From assembly GCF_000744225.1 (NCBI RefSeq), contig NZ_JQLN01000005.1, positions 2,379,001 to 2,443,000 on the forward strand: a stretch of DNA of 64,000 nt, read 5' to 3'. Positions 27,092-37,511 of this stretch are shown here, one piece after another. The notes under the pieces were generated by a model, which ran no database searches, was not told where the DNA came from, and worked only from the letters and a program-made list of their open reading frames with translations. Source of the stretch: Kitasatospora mediocidica KCTC 9733. Its GTDB lineage: Bacteria; Actinomycetota; Actinomycetes; Streptomycetales; Streptomycetaceae. A program made the position numbers and the translations under genes. Position 1 is the stretch's first letter. Each line of letters starts with the position of its first letter.

Positions 27092-27627
27092 ACCTCCCCG
27101 GCTCCGGCCTGGCCAAGGGCCTCGCCGTCACCCTGCGGACGATGACGAAGAAGACCGTCACCGCGCAGTACCCCGAGGTGCAGCCGCACCTGCCCCCGCG
27201 CAGCCGGGGTGTGATCGGGCTGCTGGAGGAGAACTGCACGGTCTGCATGCTCTGCGCCCGGGAGTGCCCGGACTGGTGCATCTACATCGACTCGCACAAG
27301 GAGACCCTCCCCGCGGTCGACCCGAACGCGCGCGCCCGCACCCGCAACGTGCTGGACCGTTTCGCCATCGACTTCTCGCTCTGCATGTACTGCGGTATCT
27401 GCATCGAGGTCTGCCCCTTCGACGCGCTCTTCTGGTCGCCGGAGTTCGAGTACGCCGAGACCGACATCCTGGAACTGACCCACGAGCGGGACAAGCTCCG
27501 CGAGTGGATGTGGACGGTGCCCGCGCCGCCCGCGCTGGACCCGGGGGCCGAGGAGCCCAAGGAGATCGCCGCCGCGCGCAAGGCTGCCGACAAGCTGGCG
27601 GCCGCTGCCGGGGGTGACCCGGCGTGA
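27088..27627 (+). CDS. nuoI: NADH-quinone oxidoreductase subunit I (2x 4Fe-4S)
   Basis: A 179-residue ferredoxin-like subunit with two complete 4Fe-4S motifs, [12 protein letters not shown] and [12 protein letters not shown] (N6a and N6b), which pass electrons towards N2. The C-terminal 40 residues are an Ala/Lys-rich extension. It overlaps nuoH and nuoJ by GTGA junctions. Confidence 0.95.
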   Translation: MNLPGSGLAKGLAVTLRTMTKKTVTAQYPEVQPHLPPRSRGVIGLLEENCTVCMLCARECPDWCIYIDSHKETLPAVDPNARARTRNVLDRFAIDFSLCMYCGICIEVCPFDALFWSPEFEYAETDILELTHERDKLREWMWTVPAPPALDPGAEEPKEIAAARKAADKLAAAAGGDPA

Positions 27628-28289
27628 ACATCCTTGCCGCAGCGGGCTCCCTCGCGCCCGCGACCCGGGGATTCCTGTCCCCGACCGGGGCCGAGATCGT
27701 CTTCGTCCTGGTCGGCCTGGCCGTGCTGGGCGCCGCCGTGATCTCGGTCGGTACCAGGCAGCTGGTGCACGCCGCTCTCTGGCTGGTCGTCGCGCTCGGC
27801 GGGCTGGCGATCGAGTTCCTGCTGCTCACGGCCGAGTTCGTGGCCTGGGTGCAGGTGCTGATCTACCTCGGCTCGGTGGTCGTCCTGGTGCTCTTCGGTC
27901 TGATGCTCACCAAGGCGCCGATCGGCCGTTCGCCGGACGCCGACTCGGGCAACCGCTGGGTCGCGCTGCTGGTCGCGCTGGCCGCCGCCGGGACGCTGGT
28001 GACCCTCGTGGTGGACGCCTTCCGGACCTCCTGGATCGATCTGGGTGCGGGCGGTGGCAGTGCCTCGGTGACCGGCGCCAGTCTGTTCCGGAACTGGGTG
28101 CTGCCCTTCGAGGCGCTCTCCGTCCTGCTGCTGGCCGCGCTGATCGGGGCGATCGTGCTGTCGCGCTCCCGGCAGGCGGCCGCGCCCAAGCCGCGCGCTG
28201 GCAGGCTGCGGACCGGCAAGCCGGTCGGCGCGGCCCCGGCCGCCAAGTCACCGGCAGCGCAGTCGCCGTCCTCCGAGCGGGAGAGCTGA
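27624..28289 (+). CDS. nuoJ: NADH-quinone oxidoreductase subunit J
   Basis: A 221-residue, five-TM membrane subunit. The conserved TM3 region ([31 protein letters not shown], around residues 70-100) is typical of NuoJ. The C-terminus is a 40-residue basic, Pro/Ala-rich cytoplasmic tail. The GTG start overlaps the nuoI stop; the stop TGA shares its last base with the nuoK ATG. Confidence 0.93.
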   Translation: MNILAAAGSLAPATRGFLSPTGAEIVFVLVGLAVLGAAVISVGTRQLVHAALWLVVALGGLAIEFLLLTAEFVAWVQVLIYLGSVVVLVLFGLMLTKAPIGRSPDADSGNRWVALLVALAAAGTLVTLVVDAFRTSWIDLGAGGGSASVTGASLFRNWVLPFEALSVLLLAALIGAIVLSRSRQAAAPKPRAGRLRTGKPVGAAPAAKSPAAQSPSSERES

Positions 28290-28660
28290 TGCACCTCGCC
28301 TACCCGGCCGTCCTCGCCGCGCTGCTCTTCAGCGTCGGCGTCTACGGCGTGCTCGCCCGGCGCAACGCCGTCCTCGTGCTGATGTCCGTCGAGCTGATGC
28401 TCAACGCCGTCAACCTCAACCTCGTCGCCTTCGACGCCTGGCTGCGCGACGCGTTGCACGCCGGGCAGGCGCTCACCCTCTTCACCATCACCATCGCCGC
28501 CGCCGAGATCGGTCTGGGCCTGGCCATCGTCCTGCTGGTCTTCCGGACCCGCGGCACCCCGGACATCGACCGGCTGACCGCCCTCGGTGACCGGGTCGCC
28601 GAGCGCCAGAACTCCGCCGACGACTCCGTCGACGCGTCGAAGGGCCAGGCCGTCTCGTGA
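28289..28660 (+). CDS. nuoK: NADH-quinone oxidoreductase subunit K
   Basis: A 123-residue, three-TM proton-channel subunit. The two membrane glutamates required for coupling lie in the expected contexts ([17 protein letters not shown] and [18 protein letters not shown]). The length is slightly above the usual 100 because of a polar C-terminus. It overlaps nuoJ (TGATG) and nuoL (GTGA). Confidence 0.94.
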   Translation: MHLAYPAVLAALLFSVGVYGVLARRNAVLVLMSVELMLNAVNLNLVAFDAWLRDALHAGQALTLFTITIAAAEIGLGLAIVLLVFRTRGTPDIDRLTALGDRVAERQNSADDSVDASKGQAVS

Positions 28661-30720
28661 ACACCGCCCTCCCCGCGCTGGTCCCGGCGCTGCCCGCGCT
28701 CGGCGCCGCCGCCCTCTTCGCCACCGGCCGCCGCGCGCCCCGGTTCGCCCGGCCGCTGGCGATCCTGCCGGTGCTGATCTCGGCCGTGCTGGCCCTGGTG
28801 ACGGCGCTGCAGCTCGGCACCGGCCGGACCCTGGACGCCGCCACCCGGCTGACCCCGACCGGCGGCCCCGACATCTCGCTCGCGATCCACCTGGACGGCT
28901 ACACCTCGCTGATCACCGTCCTGGTCGGGGTGGTCGCCACGTGCGTGCAGGTCTATTCGACGGCCTACCTGCGCGACGACCCGCGCTACGCCTCCTACGC
29001 GGCGCTGGTCTCGCTCTTCACCGCCGCGATGTTCCTGGTGGTGTACTCCGGCGACCTGATCGTGCTGCTGGTCGGCTGGGAGGTGATGGGCATCTGCTCG
29101 TACTTCCTGATCGGCCACCACTGGGAGACCGCGGACGCCCGTTCGGCCTCGCTGAAGGCGTTCCTGGTCACCAAGCTGGGTGATGTGCCGTTCCTGTTCG
29201 GCCTCTTCCTGCTGGGTGCGGACGCCGGGACGTTCCGGATCAACGGCGTGCTGGCCGCGGCGGCCGACGGGCGGCTCGCCCACCCGACGCTGATCGCGCT
29301 GCTGCTGCTCGGCGGGGTCGCGGGCAAGAGCGCGCAGTTCCCGCTGCACACCTGGCTCCCGGACGCGATGGCCGGTCCGACGCCGGTCTCCGCGCTGATC
29401 CACGCCGCCACCATGGTGGCGGCCGGTATCTACCTGGTGGCCCGGCTGCTGCCGGTCTTCCTGCTGTCGGGCGCCGCGCTGGTGGTGCTCGCGGTGATGG
29501 CCGCCGTGACGATGATCGGGTCGGCGCTCTGCGCACTCGCCCAGGACGACATCAAACGGGTGCTCGCGTACTCCACGGTCGGCCAGCTCGGCTACATGGC
29601 CGGCGCGCTGGCCGTCGGCGACCGTGAGGCCGCGGTGTTCCACCTGGTCAGCCACGGCGCGTTCAAGGCACTGCTGTTCCTCTCCGCCGGTGTGCTGATC
29701 CACGCGGCGCACACCAACTCGCTCTCCGCGATGTCCCGGATGCCCTGGCTCGCCGAGCGGGTCCCGGACGCGCGCTGGACGCTCGGCATCGGCCTGGTCG
29801 CGCTGGTCGGCCTGCCGCCGTTCTCGGGCTTCTTCAGCAAGGAGGCGGTCTTCAGCGCCGCCGAGCACGCCACCACCCGCGGCGAGGCGCTGACCAACGG
29901 CGTCGGCCCGGCCGCGGGCGTGCCCGTGGCGGCCGGCTGGATCGTCCTGGTCGCGGCCCTGCTGACCGCGCTGCTGACCGCCGCGTACGCCACCCGGCTC
30001 TGGCTGTTGGCCTTCCCGGGCCGCGGCGCGGTCGCCGCCGCCGGTACGGTCGTGCCGCGTGGCGAGGCCGCCGAGGGACACGCGGCGGCGCTCGCCGACA
30101 CCGGTGAGGACCTGCCGGTCGCCGCCAGCAGCACCGCCACCGCGCCCTCGGTGCACGCCACCGAGCCGGCCGCGATGCGCTGGCCGCTCTGGGTGCTGGC
30201 CCTGCCGACGATGGTCTTCGGCATCGCGGGCCTGCGCCCGAACTGGCTGCCCGCCCTGCTGGACGGCGGCTCGCTGCGACCGAGCCCGGCCACCGCCGTG
30301 CTCGGCACCGGCCTGGCGCTGGCCGGCGTGCTGATCTCGTACGCCGCCTGGCGGACGGTCACCGCCCGCGCCGCCCGCGCCCGGGCGGCCGAGGCCGCAG
30401 GAGCGGCGGCGCCGCAGTCGACGGACGCCGTCGACCCCGGCCGCGCCCTGCTCGGCCCGCTCTACGGCCCGGCCCAGCACGGCTTCGGCGTGGACCGGCT
30501 CTACGAGCGGCTCTTCGTCCTGCCGACCCTCGGTGCCGCGCGGCTCGTCCGGTTCCTGGACCGCGAGGTCGTCGAGGGGTACGTGCAGGCCTCCGGCGGC
30601 GGGGCCCGGCTGCTCGGCTGGGCCGTCCGGCGGGCCCAGACCGGCAACGCCCAGACGTACCTCAGCGCGCTGCTGGCGGGCGTGGTGCTGATCGCCGTCT
30701 TCGTGGCGGTCGGCACATGA
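28657..30720 (+). CDS. nuoL: NADH-quinone oxidoreductase subunit L
   Basis: A 687-residue antiporter-like proton pump subunit at the distal end of the membrane arm. Typical segments are [50 protein letters not shown] and [18 protein letters not shown], including the key Lys and His residues. The long C-terminal lateral helix region contains an Ala-rich insertion (about 465-510). It is separated from nuoM by 64 bp, the only sizeable gap in the cluster. Confidence 0.95.
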   Translation: MNTALPALVPALPALGAAALFATGRRAPRFARPLAILPVLISAVLALVTALQLGTGRTLDAATRLTPTGGPDISLAIHLDGYTSLITVLVGVVATCVQVYSTAYLRDDPRYASYAALVSLFTAAMFLVVYSGDLIVLLVGWEVMGICSYFLIGHHWETADARSASLKAFLVTKLGDVPFLFGLFLLGADAGTFRINGVLAAAADGRLAHPTLIALLLLGGVAGKSAQFPLHTWLPDAMAGPTPVSALIHAATMVAAGIYLVARLLPVFLLSGAALVVLAVMAAVTMIGSALCALAQDDIKRVLAYSTVGQLGYMAGALAVGDREAAVFHLVSHGAFKALLFLSAGVLIHAAHTNSLSAMSRMPWLAERVPDARWTLGIGLVALVGLPPFSGFFSKEAVFSAAEHATTRGEALTNGVGPAAGVPVAAGWIVLVAALLTALLTAAYATRLWLLAFPGRGAVAAAGTVVPRGEAAEGHAAALADTGEDLPVAASSTATAPSVHATEPAAMRWPLWVLALPTMVFGIAGLRPNWLPALLDGGSLRPSPATAVLGTGLALAGVLISYAAWRTVTARAARARAAEAAGAAAPQSTDAVDPGRALLGPLYGPAQHGFGVDRLYERLFVLPTLGAARLVRFLDREVVEGYVQASGGGARLLGWAVRRAQTGNAQTYLSALLAGVVLIAVFVAVGT

Positions 30721-30784
30721 CGCGCCGCCGGCACTGCCACCACCTCGCCAACCCGTCCACCGCAGCACGTCCAGGGAGCCTCCG

Positions 30785-32347
30785 ATGAACGCGGTCCTCA
30801 TCGCCCTCCTGGTGCTGCCGCTGCTCGGCGCCGCCCTGACGCTGGCCCCGGCCACCGTCTTCGGGCCGGACCACGCGGCGCAGGAGAAGCGCGCCCTGCG
30901 ACTCGGCGCGCTGGTCACCGGCCTGGTGCTGGTGCTGACCGTCGCCCTGGCGGCGGGCTTCGACCGGGCGCACTCCAGCCGGATGCAGGCGGTCACCGAC
31001 ACCGCGTGGATCCCGGCCATCGGCGTTCGCTTCCACCTCGGCGTGGACGGCATCTCGCTGCCGCTGGTGGTGCTCACCGCGCTGCTCACCTTCCTCTGCG
31101 CGGTGTACTCCACCCGGCGCCTGCCGGACGGCCCCGGCGTGCCGTCCGCGCGGGCTTTCGTCGGGCTGCTGCTGCTGCTCGAAGTCGGCATGCTGGCCAC
31201 CTTCCTGGTGCTCGACCTGCTGCTCTTCTTCCTGGCCTTCGAGATCGTGCTGATCCCGATGTATTTCCTGATCGCCCGGTGGGGGAGCGGGGCCAAGGTG
31301 GCCTCGGCCAACCGGTTCATCCTCTACACGCTGCTCGGCTCGGCCGTGATGCTGCTGGGCTTCCTGCTGGTGGGCCTGAACGCGGGCACCTTCGACATGA
31401 CGGCGCTGGCCGCCGCCCACGGCCACGGCCTCTCGCACACCACCCAGGTGCTGGCCGCGCTGGCGATCGGCCTCGGCCTGGCCGTCAAGGCGCCGGCCTG
31501 GCCGCTGCACAGCTGGCTGCCGGACGCGCACACCTCGGCCCCCACCGTCGGCTCGGTGCTGCTCGCCGGTGTGCTGCTGAAGATGGGTACCTACGGTCTG
31601 GTCCGGGTCCTCCTCCCGGTGGTGCCGGACGGCACGGCGACCCTCGCCCCGTACCTCGGGGCGCTCGCCGCCGTGGGCGTCGTCTACGGTTCGCTGGCCT
31701 GCCTGGCGCTGGCGCGGCAGGGCAGCAAGGGTGACCTCAAGCGCCTGATCGCCTACTCCTCGGTCGGCCACATGGGCTTCGTGCTCCTCGGCATCGCCTC
31801 CCTCACTCCGGTGGGCGTCAACGGCGCGCTCTTCGCCAACATCGCCCACGGTCTGATCACGGGTCTGCTCTTCTTCCTGGTCGGCGCCCTCAAGGACCGC
31901 TACGGCACGGCGGACCTGGACACCCTGTCGGGTGCCACCGGCGCCGCGCTCTACGGCAGGGCACCGCGGATCGGCGCGCTGCTCGCCTTCGCCGCCGTGG
32001 CCAGCCTGGGCCTGCCCGGGCTGGCGGGCTTCTGGGGCGAGGTGCTCGCGATGTTCGGCGCGTTCGACCCCGCTGCCGGGCTGTCCCGCCCCGCCTTCGT
32101 GACGTACATGGTGCTGGCCGGACTCGGCACCCTCCTGACGGCCGCCTATCTGCTGATCGTGGTGCGCCGGGTCTGCATGGGTGACCCCAAGCAGACCGCC
32201 GTCGTCGCGGACATCGCCGACCTGCGCCCGTACGAGGCCGTCAGCTGGACCCCACTGGCCGCGCTGACGCTGGTCGCCGGGCTCTGGCCGGCCCTGCTGC
32301 TGGGTCTCTCCGACCCGGCCGTGAAGCACCTCCTCGGGGGTGGCTGA
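30785..32347 (+). CDS. nuoM: NADH-quinone oxidoreductase subunit M
   Basis: A 520-residue proton-pump subunit. Visible are FHLGVDGISLPLV, the Glu in LAFEIVLIPMYFLI, the KAPAWPLHSWLPDAHTSAPT motif and KRLIAYSSVGHMGFV. A GGGAG ribosome site lies 7 nt upstream of the ATG. About 14 membrane helices, as normal. Confidence 0.95.
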   Translation: MNAVLIALLVLPLLGAALTLAPATVFGPDHAAQEKRALRLGALVTGLVLVLTVALAAGFDRAHSSRMQAVTDTAWIPAIGVRFHLGVDGISLPLVVLTALLTFLCAVYSTRRLPDGPGVPSARAFVGLLLLLEVGMLATFLVLDLLLFFLAFEIVLIPMYFLIARWGSGAKVASANRFILYTLLGSAVMLLGFLLVGLNAGTFDMTALAAAHGHGLSHTTQVLAALAIGLGLAVKAPAWPLHSWLPDAHTSAPTVGSVLLAGVLLKMGTYGLVRVLLPVVPDGTATLAPYLGALAAVGVVYGSLACLALARQGSKGDLKRLIAYSSVGHMGFVLLGIASLTPVGVNGALFANIAHGLITGLLFFLVGALKDRYGTADLDTLSGATGAALYGRAPRIGALLAFAAVASLGLPGLAGFWGEVLAMFGAFDPAAGLSRPAFVTYMVLAGLGTLLTAAYLLIVVRRVCMGDPKQTAVVADIADLRPYEAVSWTPLAALTLVAGLWPALLLGLSDPAVKHLLGGG

Positions 32348-32350
32348 CCG

Positions 32351-33964
32351 ATGATCAGCTCTGTGTCCGCGCCTGTGTCCGCCGCCGCCGGCCACCAACT
32401 CCTGGGGCAGCCCGCTGTGCATCCGACCCTTCTCGCCGTGAGCAACCCGGGCGGGCTCATCCAGTCCGTCGACTGGGTGGCCATCGCCCCACCGCTGATC
32501 GCCGCGCTGACGGCGATCGCCGTCCTGCTGGCCGACCTGTTCCTCCCGGAGCGGCACAAGAAGCTGCTCGGCCGGCTCACCGCCGCCGGCCTGGCCCTCG
32601 CCCTGCTCGCCCTCCTCCCGCTCACCGGTGGTCACCCTCGGTCCACCTTCTGCCTACAGAACGTAGCAGGCGCCACTGACAACGCCGGGTGCAGCTATGT
32701 CGCCGACCACTTCGCCCTGGTCTTCCAGCTGCTCGCGCTGGGCGGCGCGCTGATCGCCGCGCTGCTGTCGCTGCACACCGTCGACGAGGAGAAGCTGCCC
32801 TCCGGCGAGTACTGGTTCCTGCTGCTCAGCAGCGCCACCGGCGCCGCCCTGCTGCCCGCCTCCCGTGACCTGGCCACCCTGGTGGTGGCCCTGGAGGTGG
32901 TCTCGCTGCCCTCCTTCGCCCTGGTCGGGCTGCGGCGCGACGGGCGCGGCGGCGAGGCGGCGCTGAAGTTCTTCCTCTCCTCGGTGACCGCGACCGCCGT
33001 GATGCTGCTCGGCGTCAGCTTCGTCTACGCCGCCACCGGCAGCCTGCACCTGTCCGCCATCGCCGAGGGCCTGGGCCAGGCGCCCGGGCAGCTCAAGCCG
33101 CTGGCCGAGGCGGGGGCCGCGCTGACCCTGGTCGGCTTCGCGTTCAAGGTCGCGGCCGTCCCGTTCCACTTCTGGGTGCCCGACACCTACACCGGCGCCC
33201 CGCTGCCGGTGGCCGGCTACCTCTCCGTGGTCGGCAAGGCGGCCGGCTTCGCCGGGCTCGCGCTGGTCACCAGCATCGCCTTCCGCCCGTACGGCCACAC
33301 CTGGGGCCTGCTGCTCGCGGTGCTGGCCGCCGTCACCATGACGGCCGGCAACGTGGCGGCGCTGCGCCAGCGCTCCGACACGGCGCACGGCGCGGTGCGG
33401 CTGCTGGCCTGGTCCTCGGTGGCCCAGGCGGGCTACCTGCTGGTCCCGCTCGCCGCCGCCGGCTACGCCGGGAGCGACCACCCGCTGGGCGCCACCGTCG
33501 CCTACGCGCTGATCTACGGCCTCGTCAACCTCGGGGCCTTCGGGGTCGCCGCCCTGGTCGGGCGCACCGCGCCCGCCAACCGGCTGGACGACTACCAGGG
33601 CCTGTTCGCCCGCCGCCGCTGGGCCGCGCTGGCGCTGGCCTTCTTCCTGCTCTGCCTCGCGGGGCTGCCGCCGGGCGTGGTCGGGCTCTTCGGCAAGGTC
33701 GTGGTCTTCCGCGCCGCCGTGGACGCCGGCCTCGGCTGGCTGGCCGTGGTGATGGCGGTCAACGTGGTGATCGCGCTGTTCTACTACCTCCAGTGGACCG
33801 CGAAACTCTTCGTCACGCCGTCGACCGAGCCGATCGCGACGGCCGGGGAGGCGAGGGTGCCGCTCTCGCTGACCGCCACGCTGTCGCTCACCGCGGTCGG
33901 CGCGGTGGTGCTCTCGGTGGCGCCGCAGCTGGTGCTCCAGGTGGTCAGCGGCTCGCTGTTCTGA
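32351..33964 (+). CDS. nuoN: NADH-quinone oxidoreductase subunit N
   Basis: A 537-residue proton-pump subunit and the last nuo gene. Landmarks are ALEVVSLPSFALVGLRR, KVAAVPFHFWVPDTYTGAPLPVAGYLS and the LAWSSVAQAGYLL segment. It begins 3 bp after the nuoM stop, so translation is coupled. It is followed at 117 bp by htpX, the arrangement known downstream of the partial nuo cluster of streptomycetes. Confidence 0.95.
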   Translation: MISSVSAPVSAAAGHQLLGQPAVHPTLLAVSNPGGLIQSVDWVAIAPPLIAALTAIAVLLADLFLPERHKKLLGRLTAAGLALALLALLPLTGGHPRSTFCLQNVAGATDNAGCSYVADHFALVFQLLALGGALIAALLSLHTVDEEKLPSGEYWFLLLSSATGAALLPASRDLATLVVALEVVSLPSFALVGLRRDGRGGEAALKFFLSSVTATAVMLLGVSFVYAATGSLHLSAIAEGLGQAPGQLKPLAEAGAALTLVGFAFKVAAVPFHFWVPDTYTGAPLPVAGYLSVVGKAAGFAGLALVTSIAFRPYGHTWGLLLAVLAAVTMTAGNVAALRQRSDTAHGAVRLLAWSSVAQAGYLLVPLAAAGYAGSDHPLGATVAYALIYGLVNLGAFGVAALVGRTAPANRLDDYQGLFARRRWAALALAFFLLCLAGLPPGVVGLFGKVVVFRAAVDAGLGWLAVVMAVNVVIALFYYLQWTAKLFVTPSTEPIATAGEARVPLSLTATLSLTAVGAVVLSVAPQLVLQVVSGSLF

Positions 33965-34081
33965 CCCGGGCGTGACCCCACCGGTGTACGCGAAGGGAAC
34001 CAGGACCAGGCACCCCTCCGTTGACCAGGGCAGAGGGATGTGAACCGAGGGCTTCCCACCGCACCATTTGGAGGGCCTGCC

Positions 34082-34942
34082 GTGCACCGCCAGCACAACG
34101 GGTTGAGAACGGCCGTACTGCTCGGCGCCCTGTCGGCACTGATCCTGCTGATCGGCGGTCTCTTCGGACGGACGGGCCTGATCATTGCCCTGCTGGTCGC
34201 GCTCGGCACCAACGGCTACGCGTACTGGAAGAGCGACACGCTCGCCCTGCGCGCCATGCGGGCCCGCCCGGTCAGCGAGATCGAGGCTCCGGCCCTCTAC
34301 CGGATCGTCCGCGAGCTCTCCACCTCAGCCCGCCAGCCGATGCCCCGGCTCTACATCTCGCCGACCCCGGCCCCGAACGCCTTCGCGACCGGCCGAAACC
34401 CGCGCAACGCCGCCGTCTGCTGCACCGACGGCATCCTGCGCCTGCTGGACGAGCGCGAACTGCGCGGCGTCATCGGCCACGAGCTGAGCCATGTCTACAA
34501 CCGCGACATCCTGATCTCGTCGGTGGCCGGAGCGCTGGCCTCGGTGATCATGTTCCTGGTGAATTTCGCCTGGCTGATCCCGTTCGGCCGCGACGAGGAC
34601 GACGACGGACCCGGGCTCGTTGGCACCCTTGCCATCATGATCCTGGGCCCGCTCGCCGCGATGCTGATCCAGCTGGCCGTCAGTCGGTCCCGGGAGTACC
34701 AGGCGGACGCCGACGGCGCCCGGATCACCGGCGACCCGCTCGCACTGGCCAGCGCGTTGCGCAAGCTGGAGGACGGCACCCAGCGCCTGCCGCTGCCGCC
34801 CGAGCCGCAGCTCCAGACGGCCAGCCACATGATGATCGCCAGCCCGTTCCGCCCGGGCGAGGCGGGCACCCGGCTGTTCTCCACGCACCCGCCGATGGAG
34901 GAGCGGATCGCCCGGCTGGAACGGCTCGCCGGGCGGGGGTAG
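34082..34942 (+). CDS. htpX: HtpX-like M48 membrane metalloprotease
   Basis: A 286-residue zinc protease of the inner membrane that removes damaged or misassembled membrane proteins. Two N-terminal helices (about 8-27 and 31-46) precede the zinc site H133-E-L-S-H137 (GHELSH), with third ligand E205 in EYQAD. A second hydrophobic pair covers about 144-167 and 181-200. The GTG at 34082 is selected because GGAGGG at 34069-34074 is 7 nt upstream. The position after nuoN suggests a role in membrane-protein quality control near the respiratory cluster (inference). Confidence 0.93.
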   Translation: MHRQHNGLRTAVLLGALSALILLIGGLFGRTGLIIALLVALGTNGYAYWKSDTLALRAMRARPVSEIEAPALYRIVRELSTSARQPMPRLYISPTPAPNAFATGRNPRNAAVCCTDGILRLLDERELRGVIGHELSHVYNRDILISSVAGALASVIMFLVNFAWLIPFGRDEDDDGPGLVGTLAIMILGPLAAMLIQLAVSRSREYQADADGARITGDPLALASALRKLEDGTQRLPLPPEPQLQTASHMMIASPFRPGEAGTRLFSTHPPMEERIARLERLAGRG

Positions 34943-34983
34943 CGTCGGCCCGTACCCGGCTTGCGAGACCAACGGAGGACGAC

Positions 34984-35280
34984 GTGTTCGTCGTGACCAT
35001 CACCTACACCGCGCCGCTGGAGCGGATCGACGCGCTGCTGCCCGCGCACGTCGGGTGGCTGGAGACGCAGTACGAGGCCGGCGCCTTCCTCGCCTCCGGC
35101 CGGCGGGTCCCGCGGGTGGGCGGCGTGATCCTGGCCGACGCCGAGAGCCCGGCCGCGCTGGACGCGATCCTGGCCGGGGACCCGTTCGCGCAGGCCGGGG
35201 TGGCCGAGTACCAGGTGACCGAGTTCCTGCCCACCAAGACCGCGCCCGCGCTCGCCTCGCTGGCCGTGACGCTGCCCTGA
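34984..35280 (+). CDS. YciI-like (YCII) protein
   Basis: A 98-residue alpha/beta ferredoxin-fold protein. The family pattern is clear: a VVTITYTAPLERIDALLPAHVGWLE start, the GAFLASG turn and the DPFAQAGVAEYQVTEF end. Family members have a His-Asp pair and are linked to small-molecule chlorohydrolysis or unknown roles. The GTG at 34984 has GGAGG 4-8 nt upstream. It is 41 bp after htpX and probably co-transcribed. Confidence 0.85.
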   Translation: MFVVTITYTAPLERIDALLPAHVGWLETQYEAGAFLASGRRVPRVGGVILADAESPAALDAILAGDPFAQAGVAEYQVTEFLPTKTAPALASLAVTLP

Positions 35281-35405
35281 GGGTTCGCTCGGCCGGGTGC
35301 CGTATGTCATGTCCGCCTCATCAAGCGTTCACCTCCGGGGGAAGGTGAGGGGGTGGAGGCGGCGCCGCAGGCGGTGGCCCGCCCGGACGGCCCGGGAGGC
35401 CTGCT

Positions 35406-37050
35406 GTGTGCGCCGACGAGACCTGCTCGCACCACGGATCCGGCGTCGACCCCGTCGTCGACCGGCGCCGGCTGCTCCAGGCCGGGCTGGGGACGGGAGC
35501 GGCAGCGGCGCTGGTCCTGGCCCCGGTTTCGTTCGCCGCCGCCGATCCGGCCGGCGCGGACCGTACCCAGCTGATCACCGGCCATCTCGATACGGTCCGC
35601 CGCCGATCCGGCCGGCGCGGACCGTACCCAGCTGATCACCGGCCATCTCGATACGGGGGCAGCCGACTTCGTCTACCTGCCGATCGAACTGCCGCACGGT
35701 GTCCGGGAGATCGCCGTCACCTACAGCTACGACAAGCCCGGGGTGCCGGCCGGAACCCCGGGAAACTCCTGCGACATCGGCATCTTCGACGAGCGCGGCA
35801 CCGATCTCGGCGGCCCGGGTTTCCGCGGCTGGTCGGGCGGGTTCCGCACCTCGTTCGCGATCAGCCGGACCGAGGCGACCCCCGGCTACCTGCCGGGCCC
35901 GGTCAACGCGGGCCGCTGGCACGTGGTGCTCGGCCCGTACCAGGTGGCGCCGCAGGGCCTGGACTACCAGGTCCAGGTGACCGTGCGATTCGGCACCCCC
36001 GGGCCGGACTTCAAGCCCGACTACCCCGCCGGCCGGGCCCGCGGCCGGGGCCGCGCCTGGTACCGGGGCGACTGCCACCTGCACACGGTCTACTCGGACG
36101 GACGGCGGCTCCCCGCCGAGGTGGCCGCCGGAGCGCGCGCCGCCGGGCTGGACTTCATGGTCTCCACCGACCACAACACCAGCTCCTCGCACGGCGTCTG
36201 GGGCCCGCTGGCCGGCCCCGACCTGCTGATCATCACCGGCGAGGAGGTCACCACCCGCAACGGCCACTGGCTCGCGCTCGGCCTGCCGCCCGGCACCTGG
36301 ATCGACTGGCGCTACCGCTCCCGCGACGACGCCTACCCGCGCTTCGCCCGCCAGGTGCACGGCCACGGCGGCCTGGTGGTGCCCGCGCACCCGTTCTGCC
36401 CGTACATCGCCTGCCAGTGGAAGTTCGGCTACCAGGGCGCCGACGCGGTCGAGGTGTGGAACGGCCCGTGGACGTACGACGACGAGTCCGCCGTCGACAG
36501 CTGGGACGCCCGCCTCGGCGAGGACCTGCGCAGCGGCCGCCCCTGGCTGCCCGCCCTCGGCAACAGCGACGCGCACAGCGTGCCGCAGGTGATCGGCCTG
36601 CCCCACAACGTGGTGCGGGCCGACGACCTGAGCCGGGACGCGATCATCGGCGGGCTGCGCTCGGGCCGCAGCTGGATCGCCGAATCCGCGGGCGTCCAGG
36701 TGGACTTCACGGCCACCGGTGCCGGTCGGCAGGTGGGCATCGGCGAGTCGCTGACCGTCCCGGCCGACGCCCCGGTCGACGTCCGGCTGGTGGTCTCCGG
36801 GGTGCCCGGCGGCACCGTCCGGTTCATCACCGACGAGGGCCAGCTCCACCAGGAGTCACTGCCCGCCGCCGGTACCGGCGCGGTGACCTGGCGCACCACC
36901 GCCTCGCTCGCCGCCTACGTCCGCGCCGAAGTCCGCCACCCGCTCCCGGACGGCACCCCCGGCGCGGGCAACACCATGGGCACCACCCTCCCGTGGGGCC
37001 CGATGGCCGCCCTCACCAACCCGATCCTGCTGCGCGGCACCACGGGCTGA
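35406..37050 (+). pseudogene. CehA/McbA-family PHP metallohydrolase, frameshifted by a tandem duplication
   Basis: The gene begins at GTG 35406, with GGGAGG 6 nt upstream. It encodes a twin-arginine-like signal (DRRRLLQAGLG, then a hydrophobic stretch ending VSFAAADP). The frame is then broken, and the rest of the protein continues in the next frame to 37050. The cause is a 61-bp tandem duplication (35536-35656). Removing one copy leaves a continuous 527-residue protein. The downstream part has a complete PHP metal site: DCHLHT, DHN, GEEVT, PAHPF and GNSDAH. Family members include carbaryl hydrolase and exported phosphoesterases. The downstream fragment alone has no good start until GTG 35743, with no ribosome site. 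Either an inactivated gene, a reversible off-state, or an assembly error. Confidence 0.88.
35536..35656. repeat. Exact 60-bp tandem repeat, period 61
   Basis: Copies 35536-35595 and 35597-35656 are identical over 60 bp, with a single extra T at 35596 between them. The period of 61 shifts the reading frame by one. Each copy covers the mature N-terminus of the PHP hydrolase gene, just after the signal peptide. Confidence 0.97.
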
Positions 37051-37092
37051 CCGCACCCGGCACGCGGGTCGTGAGCGTGGGAGGCTGGACCT

Positions 37093-37494
37093 ATGAAGGT
37101 GATCGAGTTCGTCCTCAACGTGATCTGGCTGGTCTTCTGCGGGATCTGGATGGCCATCGGGTACGCGATCGCCGGGGTCGTGTGCTGCATCCTCATCATC
37201 ACGATCCCGTTCGGCATCGCGAGCTTCCGTATCGCCGGGTTCATCCTGTGGCCGTTCGGGCGCACCACCGTGGACAAGCCGGATGCCGGCGCGGGTTCCT
37301 TCATCGGCAACGTGATCTGGTTCGTCTTCGCGGGCTGGTGGCTGGCCCTCGCGCACCTGGTGACGAGCATCCCGCTGTTCATCTCGATCATCGGGATCCC
37401 GTTCGGGTGGGCGAACCTGAAGATGATCCCGATCTCGCTGATGCCGCTCGGCCGCGAGGTCGTCCCCTCGGACCACGGGTTCGGCGGGCGCTGA
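37093..37494 (+). CDS. YccF-domain membrane protein
   Basis: A 133-residue inner-membrane protein with two tandem YccF domains. Each has NVIW, a hydrophobic helix and the IPFG turn (ITIPFGIASFRIAGFILWPFG; IGIPFGWANLKMIPISLMPLG). No biochemical role is known for the family. The ATG follows GGGAGG at 37079-37084. It is convergent with the glycosylase gene. Confidence 0.9.
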   Translation: MKVIEFVLNVIWLVFCGIWMAIGYAIAGVVCCILIITIPFGIASFRIAGFILWPFGRTTVDKPDAGAGSFIGNVIWFVFAGWWLALAHLVTSIPLFISIIGIPFGWANLKMIPISLMPLGREVVPSDHGFGGR

Positions 37495-37511
37495 GCCGCG
37501 CCGCCGTCTGC

